A DNA stretch of 6,719 bases from Thermococcus sp. (GTDB taxonomy: Archaea; Methanobacteriota_B; Thermococci; Thermococcales; Thermococcaceae), in the NCBI GenBank assembly GCA_015522395.1, contig WAMH01000086.1, forward strand, positions 1-6,719, read 5' to 3'. The position numbers and the translations under genes were made by a program. Shown here piece by piece: positions 1 through 5,663 of the stretch. Every line of letters begins with the position of its first letter. Positions within the stretch are counted from its first letter, which is position 1. Under the pieces are notes generated by a model. That model ran no database searches, was not told the DNA's origin, and saw only the letters and a list, made by a program, of their open reading frames with translations.

Positions 1-1012
1 CAGTTATGGTTCCTGCCCCGAGGTTGGAGTTCTCGCCGATTATCGAGTCGCCCACGTAGTTGAGGTGCGGCGCGTTGCTGTTGTCCATTATTATGGAGTT
101 CTTCACCTCGACGGCGTTGCCTATATGGCAGTTGTCGCCTATGCTCGTGTGGGGCCTTATGAAGCAGTTCGGCCCTATACGGGAGTTTTTGCCGATCTTG
201 ACGGGGCCGATTATGTAGGCGCCGCTCCTTATCACGGTTCCCTCACCGACTTCAACGGGGGGAGTAAGCACCGCGCCCGGCTCCACCTCGCCCCTGACGT
301 CGTGCTTCAGCTTGGTTTTGAGGAGGTATTCGTTCAGCTCCAGCATGTTCCAGGGCCTTCCTATGTCGTTCCAGTAGCCGTCGTAAACGGCATAGGTAAC
401 CTTCTTCCCAGCTTCGATCATAAGGTTCAGCGTGTCGGTGATTTCATACTCGCCCCTCTTGCTGAGATGGGTCCGGGATATGAAATCAAACACATCCGGC
501 TTGAAGGCGTAGATTCCAAGGTTTGCGTAGCCTGGAACCTTTCCTGGCTTTTCGAGAACCCCCCTAACGAGGTTTCCTTCAACCTCTATCCTGCCGAAGT
601 GGCTTAAATCCTCGAAGTGCTTGACAACGAGTGCCGCGTCCGCGTTCTCCCTTCTGAAGGTGGCTATCAGTGCCCTCACGGCCTCTTCCTCGAAGTAGAT
701 GTCGCCGTTGACTGCTATGAACTCATCGTCCACGAGACCCTCCGCGGAGCCTATGGCCTTTGCGGTGCCATCGCCGGGCCTCTGGTCGACGTAGGTAATG
801 GGCTTCCCGTTGAACTCGTCTCCAAGCGCTTCAATGAGCTTTTCTTTCATGTAGCGTGTCACGACTATGAACTCGTCCACGAAGGGGTTCAGGTTTTCCA
901 TGACGTACTCGATTATCGGCCTGTTCGCAACCTTCAGTATGACCTTTGGCCGGTCGTCCGTCAGGGGGCGAAGTCTCTCACCTCTCCCCGCGGCTAGAAT
1001 CACTGCCTTCAT
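1..1012 (-). CDS. glmU: GlmU-like bifunctional sugar-1-phosphate nucleotidyltransferase/acetyltransferase, C-terminus cut by window edge
   Basis: The product probably makes a UDP-sugar, most likely UDP-GlcNAc, in the cytoplasm. An N-terminal domain transfers a nucleotide to a sugar-1-phosphate, and a left-handed beta-helix domain acetylates GlcN-1-P. I translated 337 residues by hand. The nucleotide loop LAAGRGERLRP is at residues 6-16 with a following DRPK, the metal/nucleotide NGD at 102-104, EKP at 154-156, GEYEITD near 187-193 and GYWNDIG near 212-218. Hexapeptide repeats run from about residue 250. The acetyltransferase part keeps VEVK (301-304), APHLNYVGD with His316, the equivalent of the catalytic His of bacterial GlmU, and GAGTIT at the edge. 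Full archaeal homologues are about 410-420 residues, so roughly 80 are missing. The start is ATG at 1012, fixed by a strong SD (GGAGGTGAT, 1024-1016) and an ATGA overlap with the upstream gene. The exact sugar (GlcNAc, Glc or dTDP-Glc) cannot be read from sequence. Confidence 0.9.
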   Translation of the reverse strand, partial: MKAVILAAGRGERLRPLTDDRPKVILKVANRPIIEYVMENLNPFVDEFIVVTRYMKEKLIEALGDEFNGKPITYVDQRPGDGTAKAIGSAEGLVDDEFIAVNGDIYFEEEAVRALIATFRRENADAALVVKHFEDLSHFGRIEVEGNLVRGVLEKPGKVPGYANLGIYAFKPDVFDFISRTHLSKRGEYEITDTLNLMIEAGKKVTYAVYDGYWNDIGRPWNMLELNEYLLKTKLKHDVRGEVEPGAVLTPPVEVGEGTVIRSGAYIIGPVKIGKNSRIGPNCFIRPHTSIGDNCHIGNAVEVKNSIIMDNSNAPHLNYVGDSIIGENSNLGAGTIT

Positions 1013-1818
1013 AACATCACCTCCATCAGGTAGACCACGATCGGAATGAGGCCCATCAGCGTTAGAAACGTTCTTCTGCTTAGTCTCTCTCCGGCCACCA
1101 TGAGGGCTTTCATGAAGAGTATGGCGGTCACGAATGACGTGATGAAAGCCGTGAACGGAAGATAGACGGGCATAGCGGGGTTCCAGCTACCGAGGAGGAG
1201 CAACCGGAGGATCATGTAGATCGGCGATATCATGAAGAGGAGCTTCAGAGCTTTTTTAGGCTTCATCCCGCTGAGAGAAAGCACGAGGAGAACCAGCCCC
1301 GTCGCGGAGAGCTCGCCCAGCATGGCCAGCCCCTGGGCGATCCCGGAGAGAACCGCGTCGAGCAGAGTCGGCTCTTCCCCGTCCGCAAGCCTCTTCTCAA
1401 CCTCCTCGAGCGGCGCCCGCTTTCTCACCAGACAGGCCAGCCCAACAAGGATCATGGCTGCCCCAACTGCGGCGTTCACAGCGTCCGAGGTTGTCGGGTC
1501 GAGAAATTCCCAGTTCCCGGCGACTAGCGGGTAACCCAGAACGAGGGTGAAGAGCGAGGCGTAGAACAGATACTTAAGCTCGGCGCCGATGCTCCTGCTG
1601 AGGGCTCTCTGGGTCCCTACAGCTATCGGATCGCGGAAGTAGAAGATAACCGCGAAGATAACGCCTAGGTAAGCCGGAACAAGGTAGTTCGAGTAACCCT
1701 TGGCAACCGAGCCAAGGAAGCGGGAAACCGCCCCTCCCTCCGGCCCAACGGGAAGCCATGAAGTCAGAGCCACAACTATTCCCGTAATCGCTGATGAAAC
1801 GTAATCGGCCGGGAGCAT
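1009..1818 (-). CDS. UppP/BacA-fold membrane protein lacking the family's catalytic residues
   Basis: This is a 269-residue integral membrane protein, the usual UppP length, with about 7-8 hydrophobic helices. It aligns without gaps to the two signature regions of undecaprenyl-diphosphate phosphatase. The first (residues 10-30, AITGIVVALTSWLPVGPEG) matches the bacterial region AILGVVEGLTEFLPVSSTG. The second (residues 162-174, QGLAMLGELSATG) matches QCLALWPGFSRSG. LGVIFAVIFYFRD at 51-63 also fits the family. Yet the E. coli catalytic positions are changed: Glu17 to Val16, Glu21 to Ser20, Ser27 to Pro26, His30 to Gly29 and Arg174 to Ala172. Phosphatase activity is therefore doubtful. A flippase, carrier or binding role is possible but unproven. 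It is the first gene of an operon with the sugar nucleotidyltransferase. ATG at 1818 follows a GTGAT element and a promoter-like sequence. Automatic pipelines would probably call it UppP. Confidence 0.85.
   Translation of the reverse strand: MLPADYVSSAITGIVVALTSWLPVGPEGGAVSRFLGSVAKGYSNYLVPAYLGVIFAVIFYFRDPIAVGTQRALSRSIGAELKYLFYASLFTLVLGYPLVAGNWEFLDPTTSDAVNAAVGAAMILVGLACLVRKRAPLEEVEKRLADGEEPTLLDAVLSGIAQGLAMLGELSATGLVLLVLSLSGMKPKKALKLLFMISPIYMILRLLLLGSWNPAMPVYLPFTAFITSFVTAILFMKALMVAGERLSRRTFLTLMGLIPIVVYLMEVML
1016..1024 (-). promoter_or_regulatory. Shine-Dalgarno site of the nucleotidyltransferase inside the UppP-like gene
   Basis: The minus strand reads GGAGGTGAT, the full archaeal anti-SD complement, ending 3 bases before ATG at 1012 (5 bases from the GGAGGTG core). 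It lies within the last codons of the upstream gene, whose TGA overlaps the ATG as ATGA. This decides the start and implies coupled or re-initiated translation. Confidence 0.85.
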
Positions 1819-1833
1819 GTTATCACGACAACG

Positions 1834-1841
1834 GTTTTAAC
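1834..1841 (+). promoter_or_regulatory. Promoter TATA box of the metallo-hydrolase gene
   Basis: GTTTTAAC sits about 36 bases before the preferred ATG at 1874 and predicts a start near 1863, leaving a roughly 10-base leader that contains GAGTGAT as a weak SD. It lies inside the predicted transcribed region of the opposing operon promoter. AACGG is repeated on either side of its TTTT (1830-1834 and 1839-1843). Confidence 0.5.
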
Positions 1842-1848
1842 GGCTGGG

Positions 1849-1863
1849 AACATAAACCTTTCG
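1849..1863 (-). promoter_or_regulatory. Promoter of the UppP-like/glmU operon (BRE/TATA)
   Basis: Read on the minus strand, CGAAAGG followed by TTTATGTT resembles an archaeal BRE plus TATA box. About 26 bases downstream puts the transcription start near 1828, giving a leader of about 10 bases with a GTGAT element before ATG at 1818. The start site is a prediction from spacing. Confidence 0.55.
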
Positions 1864-1873
1864 AGTGATTGGG

Positions 1874-2680
1874 ATGAGAGTAACTGTGCTGTACGAGAAC
1901 CATTCGGGCTTTAGGAAAGGTCCCCTTGGAGGACACGGTTTTTCGGCACTGGTAGAGCACAATGGGAAGAGGGTCCTTGTAGACACAGGGACTGAGGGGG
2001 ACGTTCTCCTCAGAAACATGGGGCAGCTTGGAATTGCGCCCGGTTCTATAGACTACGTCTTCCTGACACACGGACACTACGACCATACCGGAGGCCTTAA
2101 GGCGTTTCTAGAGGCTAGGGACAGACCGGTTCCGGTCATCGGACACCCCGAGATCTTCAGAAGGAGAATGGCCCTGAAACCGCACAGGCGCGACATAGGA
2201 ATCCCCTTCGGCAGGGGGGAGCTTGAGGCGCTTGGTGCTGAGTTCATCCTTGACGACAAACCTTTCCAGTTCACCCCCGGCTTCTGGAGTTCCGGTGAGA
2301 TAAAAAGGGCAACATGGGACAGGGCCGTGGGCTACGTTGAGGAGAACGGGAGGCTCGTAAAGGATACTGTTCCCGATGATATCGCCCTCGCGGTGGATCT
2401 CGGGGATGGAGTTGCGGTTCTAACCGGCTGCGGCCACTCTGGAGTTCTCAACATAGCCTGGCACGCGGAAGACCTCCTTGGAAAACCTGTTAAAGCTCTA
2501 ATCGGCGGGCTTCACCTGATAGGTGCCAGCGAGGAGCTTCTAAAGGACGTGGTCGAGAACATTTCGGCTGAGGTTATCTACGCCGGGCACTGCACGGGTA
2601 TCGAGTCCTTCGCGTACCTTCGGGCCAGACTCGGCGAACGGGTCAGACCGCTGCACGTAGGTAAATCCTTCGAAGTTTAG
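1874..2680 (+). CDS. Metallo-beta-lactamase-fold metal-dependent hydrolase (COG1237 type)
   Basis: This is a cytoplasmic metallo-beta-lactamase-superfamily protein of 268 residues from ATG at 1874. An in-frame GTG at 1865 would add MIG, but it would sit at the predicted transcription start and consume the only SD-like element, GAGTGAT, so ATG is preferred. Numbered from the ATG, the metal-binding motif THGHYDHTGG supplies His66, His68, Asp70 and His71. DTG is near residue 37, GCGHSG gives His188, GGLHL gives His214 and AGHCTG gives His239. These are the expected metal ligands and late histidines of COG1237 proteins. Relatives, for example MJ0301-like proteins, are often annotated as 7,8-dihydropterin-6-yl-methyl-4-(beta-D-ribofuranosyl)aminobenzene-5'-phosphate synthase, a step of modified-folate (methanopterin-type) synthesis. 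That substrate is an annotation habit rather than something visible here. It stands alone, divergent from the UppP-like operon. Confidence 0.9.
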   Translation: MRVTVLYENHSGFRKGPLGGHGFSALVEHNGKRVLVDTGTEGDVLLRNMGQLGIAPGSIDYVFLTHGHYDHTGGLKAFLEARDRPVPVIGHPEIFRRRMALKPHRRDIGIPFGRGELEALGAEFILDDKPFQFTPGFWSSGEIKRATWDRAVGYVEENGRLVKDTVPDDIALAVDLGDGVAVLTGCGHSGVLNIAWHAEDLLGKPVKALIGGLHLIGASEELLKDVVENISAEVIYAGHCTGIESFAYLRARLGERVRPLHVGKSFEV

Positions 2681-2686
2681 CGATAC

Positions 2687-2699
2687 TTTTTTATATTTT
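2687..2699 (+). promoter_or_regulatory. TATA box of the small membrane protein gene; also a T-rich end for the preceding gene
   Basis: TTTTTTATATTTT begins 7 bases after the hydrolase stop. TTTATAT at 2690-2696 is a good archaeal TATA box and predicts a start near 2719, just ahead of the SD at 2726. The T-run could also serve as an archaeal intrinsic terminator for the hydrolase transcript. Confidence 0.6.
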
Positions 2700-2725
2700 C
2701 GCACCATTCCAGTTTAGGAAATGAA

Positions 2726-2732
2726 GGAGGTG
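2726..2732 (+). promoter_or_regulatory. Strong Shine-Dalgarno deciding the GTG start at 2738
   Basis: GGAGGTG lies 5 bases before GTG at 2738. The optimal spacing and perfect anti-SD match support translation of this short gene from a GTG start. Confidence 0.8.
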
Positions 2733-2737
2733 GGAAG

Positions 2738-2938
2738 GTGAACTTCAACAAGGTCCTGAACAGGTATGAGGGGCTCTTTGGAAAGCTCGGGATTCTGCTC
2801 GTGATAGTCTTTCTGCTGATGATACTGGCCGGGCTGACTGACTCATCCAGCTCCGGCAGGATAATGAGCGCCATACTTCTGTCTCTGGTTCTCCTCGCTT
2901 CCCTGATAGGCTATGAGATAAGCCGGGCCCTCGACTGA
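2738..2938 (+). CDS. Small two-helix membrane protein, function unknown
   Basis: This is a 66-residue protein I cannot assign to a named family. It has a short basic, polar N-terminus (MNFNKVLNRYEG), a hydrophobic segment at about residues 17-33 (LGILLVIVFLLMILAGL), a polar serine-rich turn (DSSSSGR, 35-41) and a second hydrophobic segment at about 42-58, ending in EISRALD. A helical hairpin in the cytoplasmic membrane is the simplest reading. Its own TATA box and a perfect SD at ideal spacing make it a convincing gene despite its length. It lies between the hydrolase and the NOG1 GTPase, but the latter has its own promoter-like sequence, so a functional link is not shown. Confidence 0.75.
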   Translation: MNFNKVLNRYEGLFGKLGILLVIVFLLMILAGLTDSSSSGRIMSAILLSLVLLASLIGYEISRALD

Positions 2939-2942
2939 ATAG

Positions 2943-2952
2943 GTTTTTAAAC
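2943..2952 (+). promoter_or_regulatory. TATA box of the NOG1-family GTPase gene
   Basis: GTTTTTAAAC starts 5 bases after the stop of the small membrane protein gene and 47 bases before the GTPase end of the leader. It predicts a transcription start near 2974 and a leader of about 25 bases holding the SD GAGGTGA at 2988-2994. The pyrimidine run CCCCTTTCCCCTTTT that follows may also end the upstream transcript. Confidence 0.55.
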
Positions 2953-2998
2953 TCCCCTTTCCCCTTTTCTCCTGCGAGACTGAATCCGAGGTGAGATT

Positions 2999-4078
2999 AT
3001 GCGGAACCCGTTTGAGAAGATGCCAACGGTTCTTACCGCTGACGAACTCATAGACAAGGCCTTCAGGAGGGCCGAAAAGGCCGCCTCAGCCTTCACCCCC
3101 AGAGGCGGTTCAAGGGCGAAAGCGAGGCAGAGGGAGGAGCTTCGCGTTAGAACGGTTTCCAACGTCGTAAGGGACAACCTTCGGAAGCTCCTGGACAGAA
3201 CTCCGGGCGTTTCCGAACTGCCGGAGTTCTACCGCGAGCTGGTGGACACCCTTGTCGACCGCGACCAGTTCCATCGCTCCCTAGCTAGGGTCAACTGGGC
3301 AATTAAGACGATAAGGAACCTCGAGCAGCGCTACGCCGAGAAGATACGCTACTCCAGAGACCCGGAGGAGATCGCAAAGCTCAGGAGGAGCTTTTATGGT
3401 CGCGTTGCGGACGTCATAAAGAGCATCGCCGATGACCTCGAGTACCTCAACCAGGCCAGAAACGTCCTGAAGGACCTTCCGGTTGTCGATCTGGAGCTTC
3501 CCACCGTGGTCATAGCCGGCCACCCGAACGTGGGCAAGAGCACTCTGCTGAGGGCATTAACCAACGCGAAGCCCGAGGTCGCTAGTTACCCCTTCACCAC
3601 AAAGGGCATAAACGTCGGCCAGTTCGAGGAGCACCACCTCAAGTATCAGGTCATCGACACGCCGGGCCTTCTCGACAGGCCGCTCAGCGAGAGGAACGAG
3701 GTGGAGCGGCAGGCGATTTTAGCTTTAAAGCACCTCGGAAGGGTAATCGTCTACATCTTCGACCCGAGCGAGTACTGCGGCTACCCGGTAGAGGAGCAGA
3801 TACACCTCTTCGAGGAGATCCACCGCGAGTTCGGGGAGTTCCCGTTCATAGTGGTTCTCAACAAGGTGGACATCGCGGACGAGGAGAAGATTCAGAAAGT
3901 TGAGGAGTTCGTTAGGGCCAAGGGCCTCGAACCGCTGAGGATTTCAGCCCTCAAGGGGGAGGGACTGGATGAACTAAAGCGGCGCGTCATCGAACTGGTC
4001 AAGCCGATGGTCGAGGAGCAGGCGAGGAAGATAATGGAGAAAGAACTCCGGAAGTACAGGGAGGAGCTTGAGCTTTGA
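2999..4078 (+). CDS. NOG1-family GTPase (ribosome-assembly GTP-binding protein)
   Basis: This is a cytoplasmic Obg/NOG1-type GTPase of 359 residues. Eukaryotic Nog1 acts in assembly of the large ribosomal subunit, and an equivalent archaeal role is inferred. The N-terminal 160 residues form the NOG1 helical domain (opening MRNPFEKMPTVLTADELIDK), rich in charged helices. The G domain follows: G1 GHPNVGKST at 174-182, G2 YPFTTKG at 197-203, G3 DTPG at 220-223, G4 NKVD at 288-291 and G5 SALKG at 316-320. All elements are intact. The protein ends in a charged helix (KIMEKELRKYREELEL) and lacks the long C-terminal extension of eukaryotic Nog1, as is normal for archaea. ATG at 2999 is supported by SD GAGGTGA at 2988-2994. 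It converges on rps8e downstream. Confidence 0.93.
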   Translation: MRNPFEKMPTVLTADELIDKAFRRAEKAASAFTPRGGSRAKARQREELRVRTVSNVVRDNLRKLLDRTPGVSELPEFYRELVDTLVDRDQFHRSLARVNWAIKTIRNLEQRYAEKIRYSRDPEEIAKLRRSFYGRVADVIKSIADDLEYLNQARNVLKDLPVVDLELPTVVIAGHPNVGKSTLLRALTNAKPEVASYPFTTKGINVGQFEEHHLKYQVIDTPGLLDRPLSERNEVERQAILALKHLGRVIVYIFDPSEYCGYPVEEQIHLFEEIHREFGEFPFIVVLNKVDIADEEKIQKVEEFVRAKGLEPLRISALKGEGLDELKRRVIELVKPMVEEQARKIMEKELRKYREELEL

Positions 4079-4100
4079 ACGTTCCTTTCTTCCCCTCGCC

Positions 4101-4187
4101 TTACCATTAAACCTGGCCGTTAACACCGTAAACCCGCAGAACTTTACGGTACCGTTAACTTTTCTCCCTTTACGGTGTTAATGGTAA
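4101..4187. repeat. Composite interrupted inverted repeat with nested palindrome
   Basis: The right arm, 4169-4187, is 19 bases; its reverse complement is TTACCATTAACACCGTAAA. The left arm, 4101-4132, contains the same 19 bases split by 13 extra bases: TTACCATTAA, then ACCTGGCCGTTAA, then CACCGTAAA. The insert is bracketed by a TTAA on each side. Without it the arms would be a perfect 19-bp inverted repeat with a 36-base spacer. The uninterrupted part is a perfect 13-bp match (4120-4132 with 4169-4181). Inside the spacer is a 10-bp palindrome ACGGTACCGT (4146-4155). TTTACGGT occurs three times (4132-4125 reversed, 4143-4150, 4169-4176) and CCGTTAAC twice (4117-4124, 4152-4159). It could be a bidirectional terminator, a protein-binding array or a relic of a small mobile element. 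Confidence 0.85.
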
Positions 4188-4211
4188 ACGGGAAACGGCA
4201 ACCGGGAAAGA

Positions 4212-4252
4212 AGCCGCTAAAACCCTCCAAAATCCAGAAACGGAAGTTAAAA
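4212..4252 (-). terminator. Possible T-rich terminator of rps8e
   Basis: On the minus strand, just past the rps8e stop at 4265, the sequence holds several T-runs (ACTTTTAACTT, GGATTTTGG, GGGTTTTAG) with no strong hairpin. Archaeal RNA polymerase can terminate at such T-rich DNA. The call is from composition only. Confidence 0.35.
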
Positions 4253-4264
4253 GTTGAAGGGAGG

Positions 4265-4657
4265 TCAGGCGTTCTCCTCTTTGATGAGAACGGCGTTAAT
4301 AACTCCATCCTGACCGGGTCTGCTGGTGACGATGGCCCTGCCGGCCTCGGTCTCTATTATGGCACCCTTGGTGATGATATCACGCCTAACGTACTGCCTG
4401 TTGGCCGGGTTCTCAACGACACCGAGTATCTTGACCTTCTTGCCCTTTCCACCCTCAAAGACGTTGGCGTAAAGCGCCTCGATGAGACGGACCTTCCTGT
4501 TGCCGCCGTAGGTCCTGATTATCTTCTTCTTTTCCCTGTCCTCACCAACCTTTGTGAAGGCCGGCTCCCTTCCGAGCTCGTACTTTCTCTTCTTCCTCGC
4601 GAGAACAATCCTTCCGCCCGAGGGCTTCTTGAGTGATCTTCCCTGCCAGATGGCCAT
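4265..4657 (-). CDS. rps8e: Small-subunit (30S) ribosomal protein S8e
   Basis: This is a structural protein of the archaeal small ribosomal subunit. The 130 residues begin MAIWQGRSLKKPSGGR, typical of archaeal S8e. Further family signatures are the basic segment ARKKRKYELGREPAFT, GGNRKVRLIEALYANV, the central VVENPANRQYVRR, and the end segments IITKGAIIETEAGRA and VTSRPGQDGVINAVL. The length is normal for archaea. The reading frame is open for nine more codons upstream, but ATG at 4657 has SD GAGGTGA at 4669-4663 with 5-base spacing and matches the family N-terminus, so it is chosen. It stands alone in this window with a TATA box at about 4718-4710, and is convergent with the NOG1 gene. Confidence 0.96.
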   Translation of the reverse strand: MAIWQGRSLKKPSGGRIVLARKKRKYELGREPAFTKVGEDREKKKIIRTYGGNRKVRLIEALYANVFEGGKGKKVKILGVVENPANRQYVRRDIITKGAIIETEAGRAIVTSRPGQDGVINAVLIKEENA

Positions 4658-4709
4658 TCTTCTCACCTCATGAGCTTGATCCACAACCTATCGCCACTTT
4701 CGGGGGTCC

Positions 4710-4726
4710 ATTTATAAGCTTTTCTG
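4710..4726 (-). promoter_or_regulatory. Promoter of rps8e (BRE/TATA)
   Basis: The minus strand reads CAGAAAAG followed by CTTATAAAT, a purine-rich BRE and a near-consensus archaeal TATA box. The predicted start is near 4688, with a leader of about 30 bases that contains the SD. It is the strongest-looking core promoter in the window, as expected for a ribosomal protein gene. Confidence 0.7.
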
Positions 4727-4730
4727 GGAC

Positions 4731-4745
4731 AAAAAGATTTTAAAC
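4731..4745 (+). promoter_or_regulatory. Promoter of the 295-residue membrane protein gene
   Basis: AAAAAG followed by ATTTTAAA (4737-4744) is a BRE/TATA-like pair. The predicted start, near 4767, leaves only a 7-base leader before ATG at 4774, with a weak GGTGGTG (4765-4771) as SD. The mRNA may be nearly leaderless. It lies back to back with the rps8e promoter. Confidence 0.5.
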
Positions 4746-4773
4746 GGTTACTCTTACTCCTTCTGGTGGTGTT

Positions 4774-5661
4774 ATGGGTGCGATCGAGGCGTTCACGAAG
4801 GCATTCTCGATAATCCTGGAGAACAGAAAACTCTACGTCCTCACGCTGATTCTGGCGCTTACACTGGCACCCCTCGGGGCCTACACCCTCTCCGGGAAAG
4901 TTCCCCTCGAGAACAACGCAACGGCCGTCCACAGCGGAAGCGTGATCTTTAAGGAGTACGGAAGTCCGGCGGAGGAAAACGGAGGTGCCCTGATTGGTTT
5001 TTTTGAAAGGCTCATGGTTTACGTCTTGGTGGCCCTCGTCGTGGCTTCAATATTTGAGTACGGCGTGGTGAAGGGGGGCCTCATGCATATAGAGGGCAGG
5101 GACGCTGGCATTGGAACTCTGCTGGGAGAGGGGCTTAGGAGGTTCCCGGCGGTGTTTCTCATAAACCTCATCTACGCCTTCATAGGCCTCGCGATACTCT
5201 CAATTGGCCTTATACCTATGGTGATAGGCCTGATGACCATGCCCGGAGGTGCCGTACTCGTGTTCTTAGGGCTCGTGCTGCTCCTCGTACTCGGGGCGTT
5301 CACCCTCGGCCTCTCGCTCCTTCCGGTCCCGACGTATGTGGAGGAGGGAAACTTCGGCGCGGCGTTTAAGGCAATTGGAATGAGCACGGGAAACGCTCTA
5401 ACTACGATCGGCTTTGGATTCCTCGTTATGGTGGCGGTTCTCGGAATAAGCGCCGTTTCGGGACCCATAACTTTCCTCACTCAGATGTTAGTGGGCGGGA
5501 AAACCGGAGAGTACGTGTCAGCATTCCTACAGGCCCCATTTACGGCACTTCTGTACGAGTTCCTCTGGGTTTCAGGGGCCGCTTTCTATAAAGAGCTCAA
5601 GAAGAGGGAAGAAATGAAGAAGGTGGACGAGGAACTGGCCGAGCTTGGAATAGACTTCTGA
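4774..5661 (+). CDS. Multi-spanning membrane protein of unknown function
   Basis: The 295 residues contain about six hydrophobic segments: roughly 19-39, 77-97, 125-152, 158-184, 209-236 and 249-271. A soluble loop of about 40 residues follows the first (GKVPLENNATAVHSG and onward, containing a possible N-glycosylation sequon NNAT). The C-terminus is a highly charged tail (KELKKREEMKKVDEELAE), probably cytoplasmic. The N-terminal MGAIEAFTKAFSIILENRKL, the glycine- and proline-bearing helices and the EEGNFGAAFKAIGMS amphipathic stretch before a helix resemble archaeal membrane proteins of the DUF4013/DUF7847 kind, but I do not recognise a catalytic motif and cannot name a function. It has its own promoter, divergent from rps8e, and converges on pyrG with a 2-bp gap. 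Confidence 0.8.
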   Translation: MGAIEAFTKAFSIILENRKLYVLTLILALTLAPLGAYTLSGKVPLENNATAVHSGSVIFKEYGSPAEENGGALIGFFERLMVYVLVALVVASIFEYGVVKGGLMHIEGRDAGIGTLLGEGLRRFPAVFLINLIYAFIGLAILSIGLIPMVIGLMTMPGGAVLVFLGLVLLLVLGAFTLGLSLLPVPTYVEEGNFGAAFKAIGMSTGNALTTIGFGFLVMVAVLGISAVSGPITFLTQMLVGGKTGEYVSAFLQAPFTALLYEFLWVSGAAFYKELKKREEMKKVDEELAELGIDF

Positions 5662-5663
5662 AG

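Larger units (their letters stand above)
4079..4264. other. Convergent intergenic region between the NOG1 gene and rps8e
   Basis: No convincing gene lies in these 186 bases. The left end is pyrimidine-rich (TTCCTTTCTTCCCC), suitable for ending the GTPase transcript. The right end, read on the minus strand, is T-rich (ACTTTTAACTT, then GGATTTTGGAGGGTTTTA) and could end the rps8e transcript. The middle holds the inverted-repeat cluster described separately. Confidence 0.6.

Noticed and set aside
65..997. Long plus-strand open frames opposite the nucleotidyltransferase
   Set aside because: They are antisense shadows of the GlmU-like gene, whose minus-strand translation shows all family motifs. 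They have no SD and no recognisable protein features.
1785..1800. CTGATGA resembling a box C element in the UppP-like gene
   Set aside because: No CUGA box at guide-RNA spacing follows, and the sequence is accounted for by the coding region.
1865..1873. GTG start three codons upstream of the metallo-hydrolase ATG
   Set aside because: It coincides with the predicted transcription start and with the only SD-like element (GAGTGAT). The ATG at 1874 is better placed.
4281..4313. Possible C/D-box guide RNA (TTGATGA followed by CTGA) antisense to rps8e
   Set aside because: The first base of box C is wrong, the C-to-D' distance is about 22 bases rather than near 12, and no good C' and D pair follows.
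4175..4636. 153-codon plus-strand open frame over the repeat region and rps8e
   Set aside because: It runs antisense through rps8e, and its start lies inside the inverted repeat without a usable SD. S8e on the other strand is certain.
4658..4684. Nine-codon N-terminal extension of S8e from an upstream start
   Set aside because: The extension is not part of the archaeal S8e N-terminus (MAIWQGRS), and a perfect SD lies within it at the right distance from ATG 4657.
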